Shown one piece after another: positions 8,672 to 16,818 of a DNA stretch of 64,000 nucleotides. Under the pieces are notes generated by a model, which worked only from the letters and a program-made list of their open reading frames with translations, was not told the DNA's origin and made no database searches. The stretch spans positions 124,001 through 188,000 of the forward strand of contig JAEUIH010000006.1 of assembly GCA_016795105.1 (NCBI GenBank), written 5' to 3'. How positions within the stretch are numbered: position 1 is the first letter of the stretch; each line of letters starts with the position of its first letter. The translations under genes were made by a program, and so were the position numbers. This DNA comes from Planctomyces sp. (GTDB taxonomy: Bacteria > Planctomycetota > Planctomycetia > Planctomycetales > Planctomycetaceae).

Positions 8672-10591
8672 ATGAAAACCATATTTTACCGAATCCTCGT
8701 CGTTCTTGTTCTTATCCCTGGTCTTTCCGGATTGGCAGACGAAGCCGAACGGAGCCGGCTGCTCCTTGCACCAGATTTTGCAATCCGCGAGACCACAGGA
8801 ATGCCCGGAGCATCTCGCTCGGTCGGACTGAGTGTTCAATCACATGAGTACCCGAGGTATCATGCTGTTGAGTGGCAGGTTGCAATCGAGGCTCCTGCAG
8901 GTGCTGGCAGTCTGCTGTTTGACTCGATTCAGTCTGCTGACTGCGAGATTCTGTTTCCGGCCGATACAGAAATGACACTGCACTGGAGTCAGGGCAGTCA
9001 CGCAGAAGTAAAAGACTTTCAGCCCCGACAGGAAGTACTGTTAGACGGGCAGACGATCACGAAAGAATCCTTTGGTGGTCGTTCATCGGACGGGGTAATG
9101 CCGTACTTCAATATCGCCGGAGAGGGTGGTGGCGTCATTCTTGCTGTCGGCTGGCCTGGAGACTGGCAGGTTTCTCTGACTCGGCTGAATCCACGAACCG
9201 TTTCAATTCGAGCTGGTCTGAAGCGAAGTCACTTTCGACTTGCGGCCGGTGAACGGCTTCGACTTCCTTCAATTATGATGATGGCATGGAAGGGGAATGT
9301 CGTTGACGGCCAGAATCAGTTTCGGCGACTGATGCTGGAACATTTCACGCCGAAAGATCATTCTCCTTCGGAGCTGATGCCGGTGGCGGCCAGTGTTCAT
9401 GGGATGATTGGCTTCAATGATACGAATGAACAGAATCTGAAACGGCTTGCTGCCAAAGTCAAAGAACTGGAAGTTCCGGTTGATACCTTCTGGCTGGATG
9501 CAGGCTGGAATATCGGCGGGTTCCCGGCCGGGCAGGGGAATACACAGGCTGCTCCCGATCGCTTTCCTGATCAATTGAAGTCTGTCGGAAAAGCAGTCGA
9601 CGACACGGACCGCAGATTTCTGGTTTGGTTTGAGCCTGAACGCGCGATGCGCGGGACAGAGATGGATCAGAAACATCCTGAATGGCTTTTGAAGCCCACA
9701 TCTACACCAGATGCACTTCGTTACCAGGAGAACGACGGTTTTCTGCTGTTCGATTTTGGAAACTCTGAAGCTCGCAAATGGGCGGTTGAACTGGTGTCGA
9801 AACAGATCGCAGACTTTGGGGTTGAAATCTATCGGCAGGATTTCAATCTCTACCCTTCCTTTTTCTGGCACACGAATGAAGCACCGGAGTCCATTGGATT
9901 GACAGAAGTACGGTTTGTGAATGGGCTCCTTGAATTCTGGGATGAACTTCGAGCTCGGCATCCGGGGCTGATTATTGACAACTGTGCCAGTGGAGGTCGA
10001 CGGCTGGACTTTGAATCCATGCGACGCAGTGTTGTATTGTGGAGAAGTGACAGCTGCTGGGGCGACGCCGAGTATCCTCGCAACGTGCAGGCAATGACTC
10101 ACGGACTGTCCAACTGGTTGCCATTGCATGGTCTGGGAGCTGCATCAGCGGATACAGCAGCACTTCGCAGCGGTATGGGAGTTTGCGGATCATTCGCCAT
10201 CAATTACGACGATCCGTCCGCCGTTGAACAACTTCGAAGGCATTTGGCCCGATATTTGCCGATCCGAATGTTCTACTCGGCTGACTACTATCCGCTTGTC
10301 TCATGGAATACCGACCCGAAAGAGTGGCTTGCGTTTCAGTTTCATCGTGAAGGGGAGGGGGGTGTGGTTCAGGCGTTTTGCGGGAAGGAACCGAACCATT
10401 CGGAACTGAGGCTCACGCTGAAGGGACTCGGCGCAGATCATCGCTATCGAATTGAAGACTGGGATCGCCCGGACGAAGCGACTGAGTTAACCGGGGCTCA
10501 GCTGATGAAAGACGGAATTGTTGTCCATGCGACTGCCGGACAGGAAACAGCGATCGTTATTGAATATCGACGGGTGGAACGGCCGCGGTAA
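8672..10591 (+). CDS. Alpha-galactosidase, GH36 family
   Basis: The 639-residue product has a signal peptide (residues 1-22) and the layout of family GH36: an N-terminal beta-sandwich (to about 230), a TIM-barrel catalytic domain starting near DTFWLDAGW, and a C-terminal beta domain. The retaining mechanism residues are visible: nucleophile Asp390 in YRQDFN and acid/base Asp460 in RSDSCWGD, with NCASGGRR between them and WFEPERAM upstream. It should hydrolyse terminal alpha-galactosides (melibiose, raffinose, galactan side chains) outside the cytoplasm. No transporter or other glycosidase sits next to it. Its last 35 bp overlap the end of the convergent RidA-type gene. Confidence 0.92.
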   Translation: MKTIFYRILVVLVLIPGLSGLADEAERSRLLLAPDFAIRETTGMPGASRSVGLSVQSHEYPRYHAVEWQVAIEAPAGAGSLLFDSIQSADCEILFPADTEMTLHWSQGSHAEVKDFQPRQEVLLDGQTITKESFGGRSSDGVMPYFNIAGEGGGVILAVGWPGDWQVSLTRLNPRTVSIRAGLKRSHFRLAAGERLRLPSIMMMAWKGNVVDGQNQFRRLMLEHFTPKDHSPSELMPVAASVHGMIGFNDTNEQNLKRLAAKVKELEVPVDTFWLDAGWNIGGFPAGQGNTQAAPDRFPDQLKSVGKAVDDTDRRFLVWFEPERAMRGTEMDQKHPEWLLKPTSTPDALRYQENDGFLLFDFGNSEARKWAVELVSKQIADFGVEIYRQDFNLYPSFFWHTNEAPESIGLTEVRFVNGLLEFWDELRARHPGLIIDNCASGGRRLDFESMRRSVVLWRSDSCWGDAEYPRNVQAMTHGLSNWLPLHGLGAASADTAALRSGMGVCGSFAINYDDPSAVEQLRRHLARYLPIRMFYSADYYPLVSWNTDPKEWLAFQFHREGEGGVVQAFCGKEPNHSELRLTLKGLGADHRYRIEDWDRPDEATELTGAQLMKDGIVVHATAGQETAIVIEYRRVERPR

Positions 10592-10919
10592 TGATCATCT
10601 CAACCAGACACGCTTTTCCCAGGGTCGTGCCGACGCAGGCTCGGATGGGCGCTTGACCTTTGAGTACCCATTGATCCCATTGGGCGTTGAGTTCATTGAT
10701 GTGCTGCAGGTCTGAGAGGAACACGACGACCTTCAGCAGTTGAGCCTTTGTTGATTTGAGCTGCAGGAGAGTTTCGTCGATCTGACGGAGCACCTGCTGC
10801 ACCTGACCAGCAGCATCTGCTGTCATATCTGTTGCAACTTCGACCCATTCAGCCACATTCTGATGGATGACCACGTCGGACCATCGCTGAGAATCACCAA
10901 TACGTCGGATCTGGTTCAT
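10557..10919 (-). CDS. ridA: RidA family protein (enamine/imine deaminase type)
   Basis: A 120-residue RidA (YjgF/YER057c/UK114) protein. RidA members hydrolyse reactive 2-aminoacrylate-type enamines; the substrate-carboxylate arginine is visible as Arg93 in APIRACVG and the family glutamate as Glu107 in LVEM. I chose ATG 10917-10919 because it overlaps the upstream rhodanese stop codon (ATGA), implying translational coupling; an upstream in-frame Met would place the N-terminus inside the rhodanese gene. The 3' end overlaps the alpha-galactosidase gene by 35 bp in convergent orientation. It is the last gene of an ArsR-rhodanese-RidA group. Confidence 0.85.
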   Translation of the reverse strand: MNQIRRIGDSQRWSDVVIHQNVAEWVEVATDMTADAAGQVQQVLRQIDETLLQLKSTKAQLLKVVVFLSDLQHINELNAQWDQWVLKGQAPIRACVGTTLGKACLVEMIITAAVPPVDIQ

Positions 10920-11437
10920 GCACGGTTCCATGGCATTTTTGCGAGTATCATTCCCATGCCACACGTGTCTGTGATCCCTGCGAAGATCAACCCTGCGCCG
11001 ACGAAAGCAGACAGTCCTGCAAAGCCAGGGTGAAGAAAGCTGAGACCGATTCCTGTCAGAACCAGGGTTCCGGCCGCGATCCGGACCTGTCGTTCCAATG
11101 ACATCACCTTAGCACCACGTACGACCGGCAGTCCAGCCTGATCCCAGGCCAGGGTTCCGCCGTCGAGGTTGATCACGTTGGCACATCCTGCCGCAACAAG
11201 TTTCTCACAGGCTTGACGCCCTCGGCTTCCGGATCGGCAGATCACATAGAGCGGAAGGTCTTTTGATTTTCGTTCGCCAGCAATCTTCGAACAATCCAGC
11301 TGATCGAGAGGAACGTTCTTTGCGAACGTGACATGCACTTCCTGAAACTCTTTGGGAGTTCGGACATCGATGAGTTCGATCGCTTGTCCGCTTTGTGCGA
11401 GTTCATGGAGTTGTCTGGGTGAGATTGTTGAGGTCAT
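10916..11437 (-). CDS. Rhodanese-like sulfurtransferase with C-terminal DUF2892-type membrane domain
   Basis: Residues 1-105 form a rhodanese domain with the active-site loop VICRSGSRG, whose Cys67 would carry the persulfide. Residues 115-173 hold two membrane helices followed by TDTCGMG, the DUF2892 arrangement found in YgaP-type membrane rhodaneses. It probably moves sulfane sulfur at the inner membrane. It lies 57 bp downstream of an ArsR-type regulator on the same strand and overlaps the RidA-type gene by 4 bp. That arrangement is common for sulfide or polysulfide detoxification genes, which supports, but does not prove, a sulfur-responsive operon. Confidence 0.88.
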   Translation of the reverse strand: MTSTISPRQLHELAQSGQAIELIDVRTPKEFQEVHVTFAKNVPLDQLDCSKIAGERKSKDLPLYVICRSGSRGRQACEKLVAAGCANVINLDGGTLAWDQAGLPVVRGAKVMSLERQVRIAAGTLVLTGIGLSFLHPGFAGLSAFVGAGLIFAGITDTCGMGMILAKMPWNRA

Positions 11438-11494
11438 TGTGCGGTTTCTGATGCTGCGGACTTGAGGCCCACATAACGCAATGGTTGAGAACTT

Positions 11495-11809
11495 TCAGAC
11501 GGCAGAACAACCAAATCGTTGTTCGATACATTTCAGAATGTTGCCGAGATGCGGCTCCACGACTTTGTAGTACACACGCCGACCATCTTTCTCGCTTGTC
11601 AGGAATCCACATCGCTGCATGAGACGCAGATGTTCTGATGCCATCGCGCTGGGAAGTTCGCAGGCTTCCGCCAAATCGCCCACGGTGTAGTCACCCTGCA
11701 ACAGCATTTGAACCATTCGCAACCGGTGAGGGTGGGCCAGCGTTTTGAGGCATTCAGCTGCCTGTGATAACGCATCAAGGTCTGTCAGCCGTAGTCGAGA
11801 TGTGGTCAT
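11495..11809 (-). CDS. ArsR/SmtB-family transcriptional regulator
   Basis: A 104-residue winged-helix protein. LAHPHRLRMVQML begins the DNA-binding unit; the recognition region reads LPSAMASEHLRLM and the wing EKDGRRVYYKV. Five cysteines are present (20, 50, 67, 94, 101). Cys50 sits at the recognition-helix side and Cys94/Cys101 in the C-terminal helix. ArsR members sense metals or, in the BigR/SqrR group, polysulfides through a cysteine pair. The downstream rhodanese favours sulfur sensing, but I cannot match the exact BigR/SqrR cysteine positions, so metal sensing stays possible. A ribosome site AAGGGAGAAA lies upstream. The promoter is shared with the divergent cytochrome gene. Confidence 0.88.
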   Translation of the reverse strand: MTTSRLRLTDLDALSQAAECLKTLAHPHRLRMVQMLLQGDYTVGDLAEACELPSAMASEHLRLMQRCGFLTSEKDGRRVYYKVVEPHLGNILKCIEQRFGCSAV

Positions 11810-11943
11810 GATTGCGAGTTTCTCCCTTTAAGTTAAATGTATCGGAATGTCTCGATCTGTTTAATAGACTAGTTTCCGGAATTTTTCAGGATGGCAATTC
11901 AAGGGGAGATTGGTTGTTTTCGAGGGGCCCGATTTTTGTCAGA

Positions 11944-14900
11944 ATGGCGATGTTGATGGCTAAATGTGCAGCACGTGTCGCAAATCCAGTAGAGGGTGAT
12001 TGCGTGACTTATCCGCCGCAAGAGATCGCGAAGTTGCTTTTTGCAACAGTCCGTTTAACCGTTTTGTTTGCTGGATTTTTTGGAGTCCCTGCTTTGGGGA
12101 CGCCGACCCTGACGCCCGTTCTGATGGCTGACTCAGAGGAATTTGAAAACGGGCCTGCTCGCTTACTGATTCGCCGCTGTTTGGAATGTCATCAGGGAAG
12201 TCAGCCATCCGGAGGGCTATCCCTGTCCAGTCGGGAGGGATTGCTGAAAGGCGGGGATAGTGGGGCAGTGCTTGGGGGCGACAGTGGGGGCGGCCTGTTG
12301 GTGGAGAGAGTGAAATCCGGAGAGATGCCGCCACCATTGCGAGGTGTTTCGCAGAAGCTGTCTCCTGAAGAGGCGCAAGTGCTTCAGAGCTGGATTGAAG
12401 CAGGAGCTCCGTGGCCCAAAGGTCGAGTGCTGGACCTTTATGAAGCGACAACAGATGTGCGTGGCGGTCGAGATTGGTGGTCGTTTCAGCCGATTGCGCG
12501 TCCCGAGGTGCCGTCCGTCAGGCATCCCTCCGGAAGTCAGAATCCGATCGATGCGTTCATCTACAGCCAACTGAAGACTGAGGGCATGGAACCTGCTCCT
12601 GAAGCGGACAGCAGAACACTTTTGAGAAGACTTCACGCAGACGTCACCGGGCTCCCGCCAACAGCAGCGGCGCTGGACGAGTTTGCTGCCAATGCTTCTA
12701 TGGTTCGATATGAACAGCTTGTGGACGAGCTGCTTGCTCAGCCACAGTTCGGAGAGCGATGGGCGCGGCACTGGCTGGACGTTGTTCGTTATGCTGAAAC
12801 CAGTGGATACGAACGCGACCAGCCGAAACCGCATGCCTGGAAGTATCGCGACTGGGTCGTGAATGCCATGAACTCGGACCTGCCATACAACGAATTTGTC
12901 CGGCAGCAGCTTGCCGGAGACGAGTTGCCTGATCGCACTGAGCAAACAGTGATTGCAACGGGGTTTCTGCGACTGGGAACCTGGAATGATGAGCCCAACG
13001 ATCCGGAAGACTATCAATATGAGCGGCTGGAAGATCTTGTGCATGTCACGTCTTCAGCATTCCTCGGACTCACCGTGAAGTGTGCTCGATGTCATGACCA
13101 CAAGTTCGATCCGATCCCTCAGACGGACTACTATCATATGGCGGCTTCGTTCTGGGCAGGGCCAATTGGAACTCGGGGGCGCGATCTGCTGGGAGGTCCA
13201 TCAGCTGAAGAATTGGGATACTCAGAGGTGCTGGGCTGGACGGACATTTCCCGAGAGCCGCCACCGTTATTCCTGTTGAAGAACGGTGATCGCCATCGTC
13301 CGCTGGATGAAGTGCAACCCGCCACTCTTTCGCTCGTTCCTGGCCAGTATTCAAAGTTCACGTCCATTCCGACTGATACTCCGGGAACGACGGGCCGGCG
13401 CAGGCAGTTGGCGGACTGGATTGCGTCCGATCAGAATCCTCTGACGGCACGAGTGATCGTAAATCGACTGTGGCTGCATCATTTTGGCCAGGCTTTGGTG
13501 AGGTCTCCCGATAACTTTGGCTATACGGGCGAGAAGCCAACACATCCGGAACTTCTGGACTACCTTGCGAGCGAGTTGATTCGTGGTGGCTGGAAACTGA
13601 AACCGCTCCATCGACTGATTCTGACGTCCGCAACCTGGCGACAGTCATCTTTGCATCCTCTCGCCGAAGAATACAATCGAAAGGATGCGGCGAATCGATG
13701 GTGGTGGCGAGCGAACCGAAGACGGCTGGATGCGGAATCTTTGCGGGATGCGTTTCTTGCTTCTTCAGGTGAAATCGACCTGCGAGTTGGAGGTCCGAGT
13801 TTCTATCCCACAATCAGCGCGGATGCCCTTGAAGGTCTATCGAGAAAGTCGGGTGCTTGGACTGCTTCTCCTGAGAAGGAGCAACGCCGACGCAGCCTGT
13901 ACATCTTTACTCAGAGAAGCCTGCTGTCGCCGATGATGACCACGTTTGATATGAGTGATACCACGTTGCCCTGTGGTCAGAGAGACGTGACGATTGTTGC
14001 TCCTCAGGCTCTGACCCTGCTGAATAATGAATTTGTGCATCAGCGGTCGGAGAATCTTGCTGAAGCGATTGTGCAGAGAACGTCCGATCCGCGTGATCGA
14101 ATCATTCAGATTTGGCGGTCGATATTGCTTCGCGATCCTGTTGATGAAGAGCTTCAGATTGCGGAACAACATGTCAATCGACAATTGAAGAGGTTCAAAG
14201 ATCTACGGGAGTCATCAAACCAGTCAGGAGATCTTTCACCTGCCGTTAAGGTCTCGATCCCGTCTGACATGGTACTGCATCTGAATGCTTCAGAAGGTGT
14301 GTCGACATCAGACGATGGCCGGGTGACTCGGTGGGTTGACGGAAGCGGGCAGGGACATGATGCGGTGTCTGTTGAGATTCAGCAGAGTCCGCAGTTTGTT
14401 AGTGATGCGATTCACGGTCGGCCGGCTATCCGATTTGGCGGACGTCCTCAGTTTATGAGAATCACAGGACCTGTTCTGTCTTCCGATGAAATGTCCGTCT
14501 TCGCGGTCGTTACCGATCGCAGCTCAGCCGGGCATCGCGAGATTGTGTCGAACTGGAGCGGAAACGACGGAAATTCCGGGAGTTCTGTTTTCGTTGGCAT
14601 GACCGGAGAATCGGCCGTGCGATTCAGTGATGCTGTGTCAGGTGTTGGCGAAATCCGCGATCGAACATCTCCGTTTCTCCTCACTGCCGTTAACGGTCCG
14701 CACGGGGTAAGTTTGTTTCAGCAAAACACCTCTGTTTATTCCTCGACGCAGCGACTTCCGGAACGTCGTCTCGATACGCCGTGGGTTCTGGGGCAGCAGG
14801 GGAATATTGACGGCGAGTACTGGGTTGGAGAAATCGCAGAACTGATTGTCTACAACCGTGAACTCAGCGATGACGAACGGAAAGCTGTTACAGCCTCTCT

Positions 14901-15027
14901 GATGGAACGTTATCAGCTGCCTGAGCTGAGTGGGCCGGCAGCCATTGTTCGCACACCCGAAATTCAGGCATGGGCGTCGCTCTGCCTGGTCCTGCTCAAT
15001 TCCAACGAATTCGCATACATCGACTGA
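11944..15027 (+). CDS. Planctomycete cytochrome / DUF1549 / DUF1553 protein with inserted LamG domain
   Basis: A roughly 1027-residue exported protein. A hydrophobic segment (about residues 27-60) precedes the planctomycete cytochrome c domain with CLECH heme-binding motif (Cys79-His83). DUF1549 follows, including CARCHDHKFDP at about 380, then DUF1553. Between about residues 770 and 995 lies a concanavalin/LamG-type beta-sandwich (from MVLHLNASEG to LIVYNRELSDDE), and the usual DUF1553 ending (LCLVLLNSNEFAY) comes only after it, so the lectin-like domain is inserted into DUF1553. The start is uncertain: ATG 11944, 11950 or 11956 all lack a strong ribosome site, and a TTG at 11812 is open as well. 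Its DUF1501 partner follows 11 bp downstream. Function is unknown; the pair is thought to act in the envelope. Confidence 0.88.
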   Translation: MAMLMAKCAARVANPVEGDCVTYPPQEIAKLLFATVRLTVLFAGFFGVPALGTPTLTPVLMADSEEFENGPARLLIRRCLECHQGSQPSGGLSLSSREGLLKGGDSGAVLGGDSGGGLLVERVKSGEMPPPLRGVSQKLSPEEAQVLQSWIEAGAPWPKGRVLDLYEATTDVRGGRDWWSFQPIARPEVPSVRHPSGSQNPIDAFIYSQLKTEGMEPAPEADSRTLLRRLHADVTGLPPTAAALDEFAANASMVRYEQLVDELLAQPQFGERWARHWLDVVRYAETSGYERDQPKPHAWKYRDWVVNAMNSDLPYNEFVRQQLAGDELPDRTEQTVIATGFLRLGTWNDEPNDPEDYQYERLEDLVHVTSSAFLGLTVKCARCHDHKFDPIPQTDYYHMAASFWAGPIGTRGRDLLGGPSAEELGYSEVLGWTDISREPPPLFLLKNGDRHRPLDEVQPATLSLVPGQYSKFTSIPTDTPGTTGRRRQLADWIASDQNPLTARVIVNRLWLHHFGQALVRSPDNFGYTGEKPTHPELLDYLASELIRGGWKLKPLHRLILTSATWRQSSLHPLAEEYNRKDAANRWWWRANRRRLDAESLRDAFLASSGEIDLRVGGPSFYPTISADALEGLSRKSGAWTASPEKEQRRRSLYIFTQRSLLSPMMTTFDMSDTTLPCGQRDVTIVAPQALTLLNNEFVHQRSENLAEAIVQRTSDPRDRIIQIWRSILLRDPVDEELQIAEQHVNRQLKRFKDLRESSNQSGDLSPAVKVSIPSDMVLHLNASEGVSTSDDGRVTRWVDGSGQGHDAVSVEIQQSPQFVSDAIHGRPAIRFGGRPQFMRITGPVLSSDEMSVFAVVTDRSSAGHREIVSNWSGNDGNSGSSVFVGMTGESAVRFSDAVSGVGEIRDRTSPFLLTAVNGPHGVSLFQQNTSVYSSTQRLPERRLDTPWVLGQQGNIDGEYWVGEIAELIVYNRELSDDERKAVTASLMERYQLPELSGPAAIVRTPEIQAWASLCLVLLNSNEFAYID

Positions 15028-15038
15028 GGAATCCGGAT

Positions 15039-16496
15039 ATGTCAAAGTTCCCCTGCGGAAATACTCGACGCGAAATGGTATGGCAGATGGGCGGTGGATT
15101 TGCGGGGCTGGCCCTGACTTCATTGCTCTACGAGGATGGTTTCCGTGGACTGCAGGCGGCAGGTCCGGCAGATGCCGGAGTGCACTCGGTCGTCGCAGAT
15201 CAGAGCCGTGCACGGTTGCCGGGCGGGGCGAAGAGCTGCATCTTCCTGATGATGAATGGTGCCCCCAGCCAGGTTGATACGTTTGACTACAAGCCGGCGC
15301 TGGAAAAGTATGCCGGGCAGCCTCTTCCCGAAGGAAAGAAGTACATCAATTCCGGAGGTCGAAAAGTTGGCTATCTTACCCCGGCATTCAGGAAGTTTCA
15401 TCCAGGAGGTGAGAGCGGACTTCTGATCTCCGATTATTTCCCCAAAGTCCGCGAGCATGCCGATAAGCTGGCTGTGATCCGATCGTGTCACACGGACAGT
15501 CATGCGCATGGTTCTGCACTCGTTCAGATGAACACTGGGAAGACTTTTATCGGAAGACCTTCGCTTGGTTCGTGGTGTGTTTACGGACTGGGAAGTGAGA
15601 ACCAGAGTCTGCCTGGTTATGTGGTCATTCTGGATCAGCGTGGAGGTCCAATTTCGGGCCAGCCAAACTGGTCGAGCGGCTTCATGTCAGCTGCCTATCA
15701 AGGTACGCTGTTCAGGCCCGCAGGGGATCCAATTCTGGATTTACGAGGTCCGAAGCATGTCACGGCAGCGGCTCAGAGAGATCAGCTCGACTTACTCGCA
15801 GAACTGAACGCAAAGCACCTGGCGGCGCGACCAGGCGGTGCCGAACTGGCTGCAAGAATTGGTTCTTATGAGCTGGCATATCGCATGCAGGCAGAAGCGC
15901 CCGAGGCTGTTGATCTCAGCCGCGAGTCTGAACAAACGCTGGCCATGTATGGAGTCGGGCAGCAGCCCACGGATGAATTCGGCCGCAACTGTCTTGTGGC
16001 CCGAAGACTTGTTGAACGTGGAGTGCGGTTTATTCAGCTGTATTCGGGGGGAGGTCATCTGGAAGAAACCTGGGATGCTCATGAGAGCATTGAGAAGAAC
16101 CACGGACGTCATGGTGCAGAAGTCGACCAGCCAATCGCAGCCCTGCTGACAGACCTTGAGCAGCGAGGACTTCTGAAAGATACGCTGATTGTCTGGGGAG
16201 GGGAGTTTGGGCGGATGCCATTCAGCGAGGGACAAAATGCGCCCGGACGCAATCATAATCCGTACGGATTTTCTATGTGGCTGGCAGGGGCCGGCGTCAA
16301 AGGTGGGGTTGCCTACGGGGAAACAGACGAATTTGGCTTTGAAGCCGTTGTGGATCCGGTTCATCTGCACGACCTGCACGCCACAATCCTGCATCTGATG
16401 GGGCTGGACCACGAACTGTTGACGTACTTCCATCAGGGCCGTGATGAAAGCCTGACCGATGTGTTTGGTCACGTTGTGACTGGAGTGCTGACGTAG
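15039..16496 (+). CDS. DUF1501 family protein (sulfatase-like fold), Tat-exported
   Basis: A 485-residue protein following the DUF1549/DUF1553 gene by 11 bp, the standard pairing in planctomycetes. The N-terminus has a twin-arginine signal (NTRREMVWQMGGGFAGLAL). Family landmarks are MMNGAPSQVDTFDYKP, CHTDSHAHGSAL, WGGEFGRMPFSEG and the late DLHATILHLMGLDH, which resemble the metal-binding strands of alkaline phosphatase/sulfatase-fold enzymes. The substrate is not known. ATG 15039 has TGAGGA upstream and is preferred over a longer frame that would overlap the previous gene. The stop codon abuts the 9-bp tandem array. Confidence 0.9.
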   Translation: MSKFPCGNTRREMVWQMGGGFAGLALTSLLYEDGFRGLQAAGPADAGVHSVVADQSRARLPGGAKSCIFLMMNGAPSQVDTFDYKPALEKYAGQPLPEGKKYINSGGRKVGYLTPAFRKFHPGGESGLLISDYFPKVREHADKLAVIRSCHTDSHAHGSALVQMNTGKTFIGRPSLGSWCVYGLGSENQSLPGYVVILDQRGGPISGQPNWSSGFMSAAYQGTLFRPAGDPILDLRGPKHVTAAAQRDQLDLLAELNAKHLAARPGGAELAARIGSYELAYRMQAEAPEAVDLSRESEQTLAMYGVGQQPTDEFGRNCLVARRLVERGVRFIQLYSGGGHLEETWDAHESIEKNHGRHGAEVDQPIAALLTDLEQRGLLKDTLIVWGGEFGRMPFSEGQNAPGRNHNPYGFSMWLAGAGVKGGVAYGETDEFGFEAVVDPVHLHDLHATILHLMGLDHELLTYFHQGRDESLTDVFGHVVTGVLT

Positions 16497-16747
16497 ATCG
16501 GTCGGATCGGTCGGATCGGTCGGATCGGTCGGATCAGTCGGATCAGTCGGATCAGTCGGATCAGTCGGATCAGTCGGATCAGTCGGATCAGTCGGATCAG
16601 TCGGATCAGTCGGATCAGTCGGATCAGTCGGATCAGTCCGATCAGTCCGATCAGTCCGATCAGTCCGATCAGTCCGATCAGTCCGATCAGTCCGATCAGT
16701 CCGATCAGTCCGATCAGTCCGATCAGTCCGATCAGTCCGATCAGTTG
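16496..16747. repeat. 9-bp tandem array, 28 GATC-containing units
   Basis: GATC occurs 28 times at an exact 9-bp spacing from 16496 to 16739. The units fall in three homogeneous blocks: four GATCGGTCG (16496-16531), eleven GATCAGTCG (16532-16630) and twelve GATCAGTCC (16631-16738), plus one degenerate last unit. Block structure points to local expansion by slippage or unequal exchange after point changes. The array begins at the DUF1501 stop codon and ends 11 bp before a long palindrome. The same unit occurs inside the following gene (17172-17235). Confidence 0.97.
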
Positions 16748-16757
16748 TTCACCCTCA

Positions 16758-16801
16758 GTGTGTTTAATACAATGCCCCGTGGGGTATTGTATTAAACACA
16801 C
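16758..16801. repeat. Long near-perfect palindrome upstream of four-helix gene
   Basis: A 21-bp arm at 16758-16778 (from GTGTGTTTAATAC to GCCCC) is the reverse complement of 16781-16801 (GGGG to ACACAC) with one mismatch, which would be a G-T pair in RNA, and a 2-nt spacer. It lies 17 bp before the ATG at 16819, so as RNA it would be a very stable leader hairpin just before the ribosome site AGGGA. It lacks a T tract after it, so I do not call it a terminator. It could be an inverted terminal or processing structure of a small element. Confidence 0.9.
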
Positions 16802-16818
16802 GATACAGGGATTCTGCA

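Noticed and set aside
9269-10129. Minus-strand open frame of 286 codons inside the alpha-galactosidase gene
   Set aside because: Antisense to a well-supported GH36 catalytic domain; no recognisable features.
16496-16747. CRISPR array
   Set aside because: Units are 9 bp with no spacers and no cas genes nearby.
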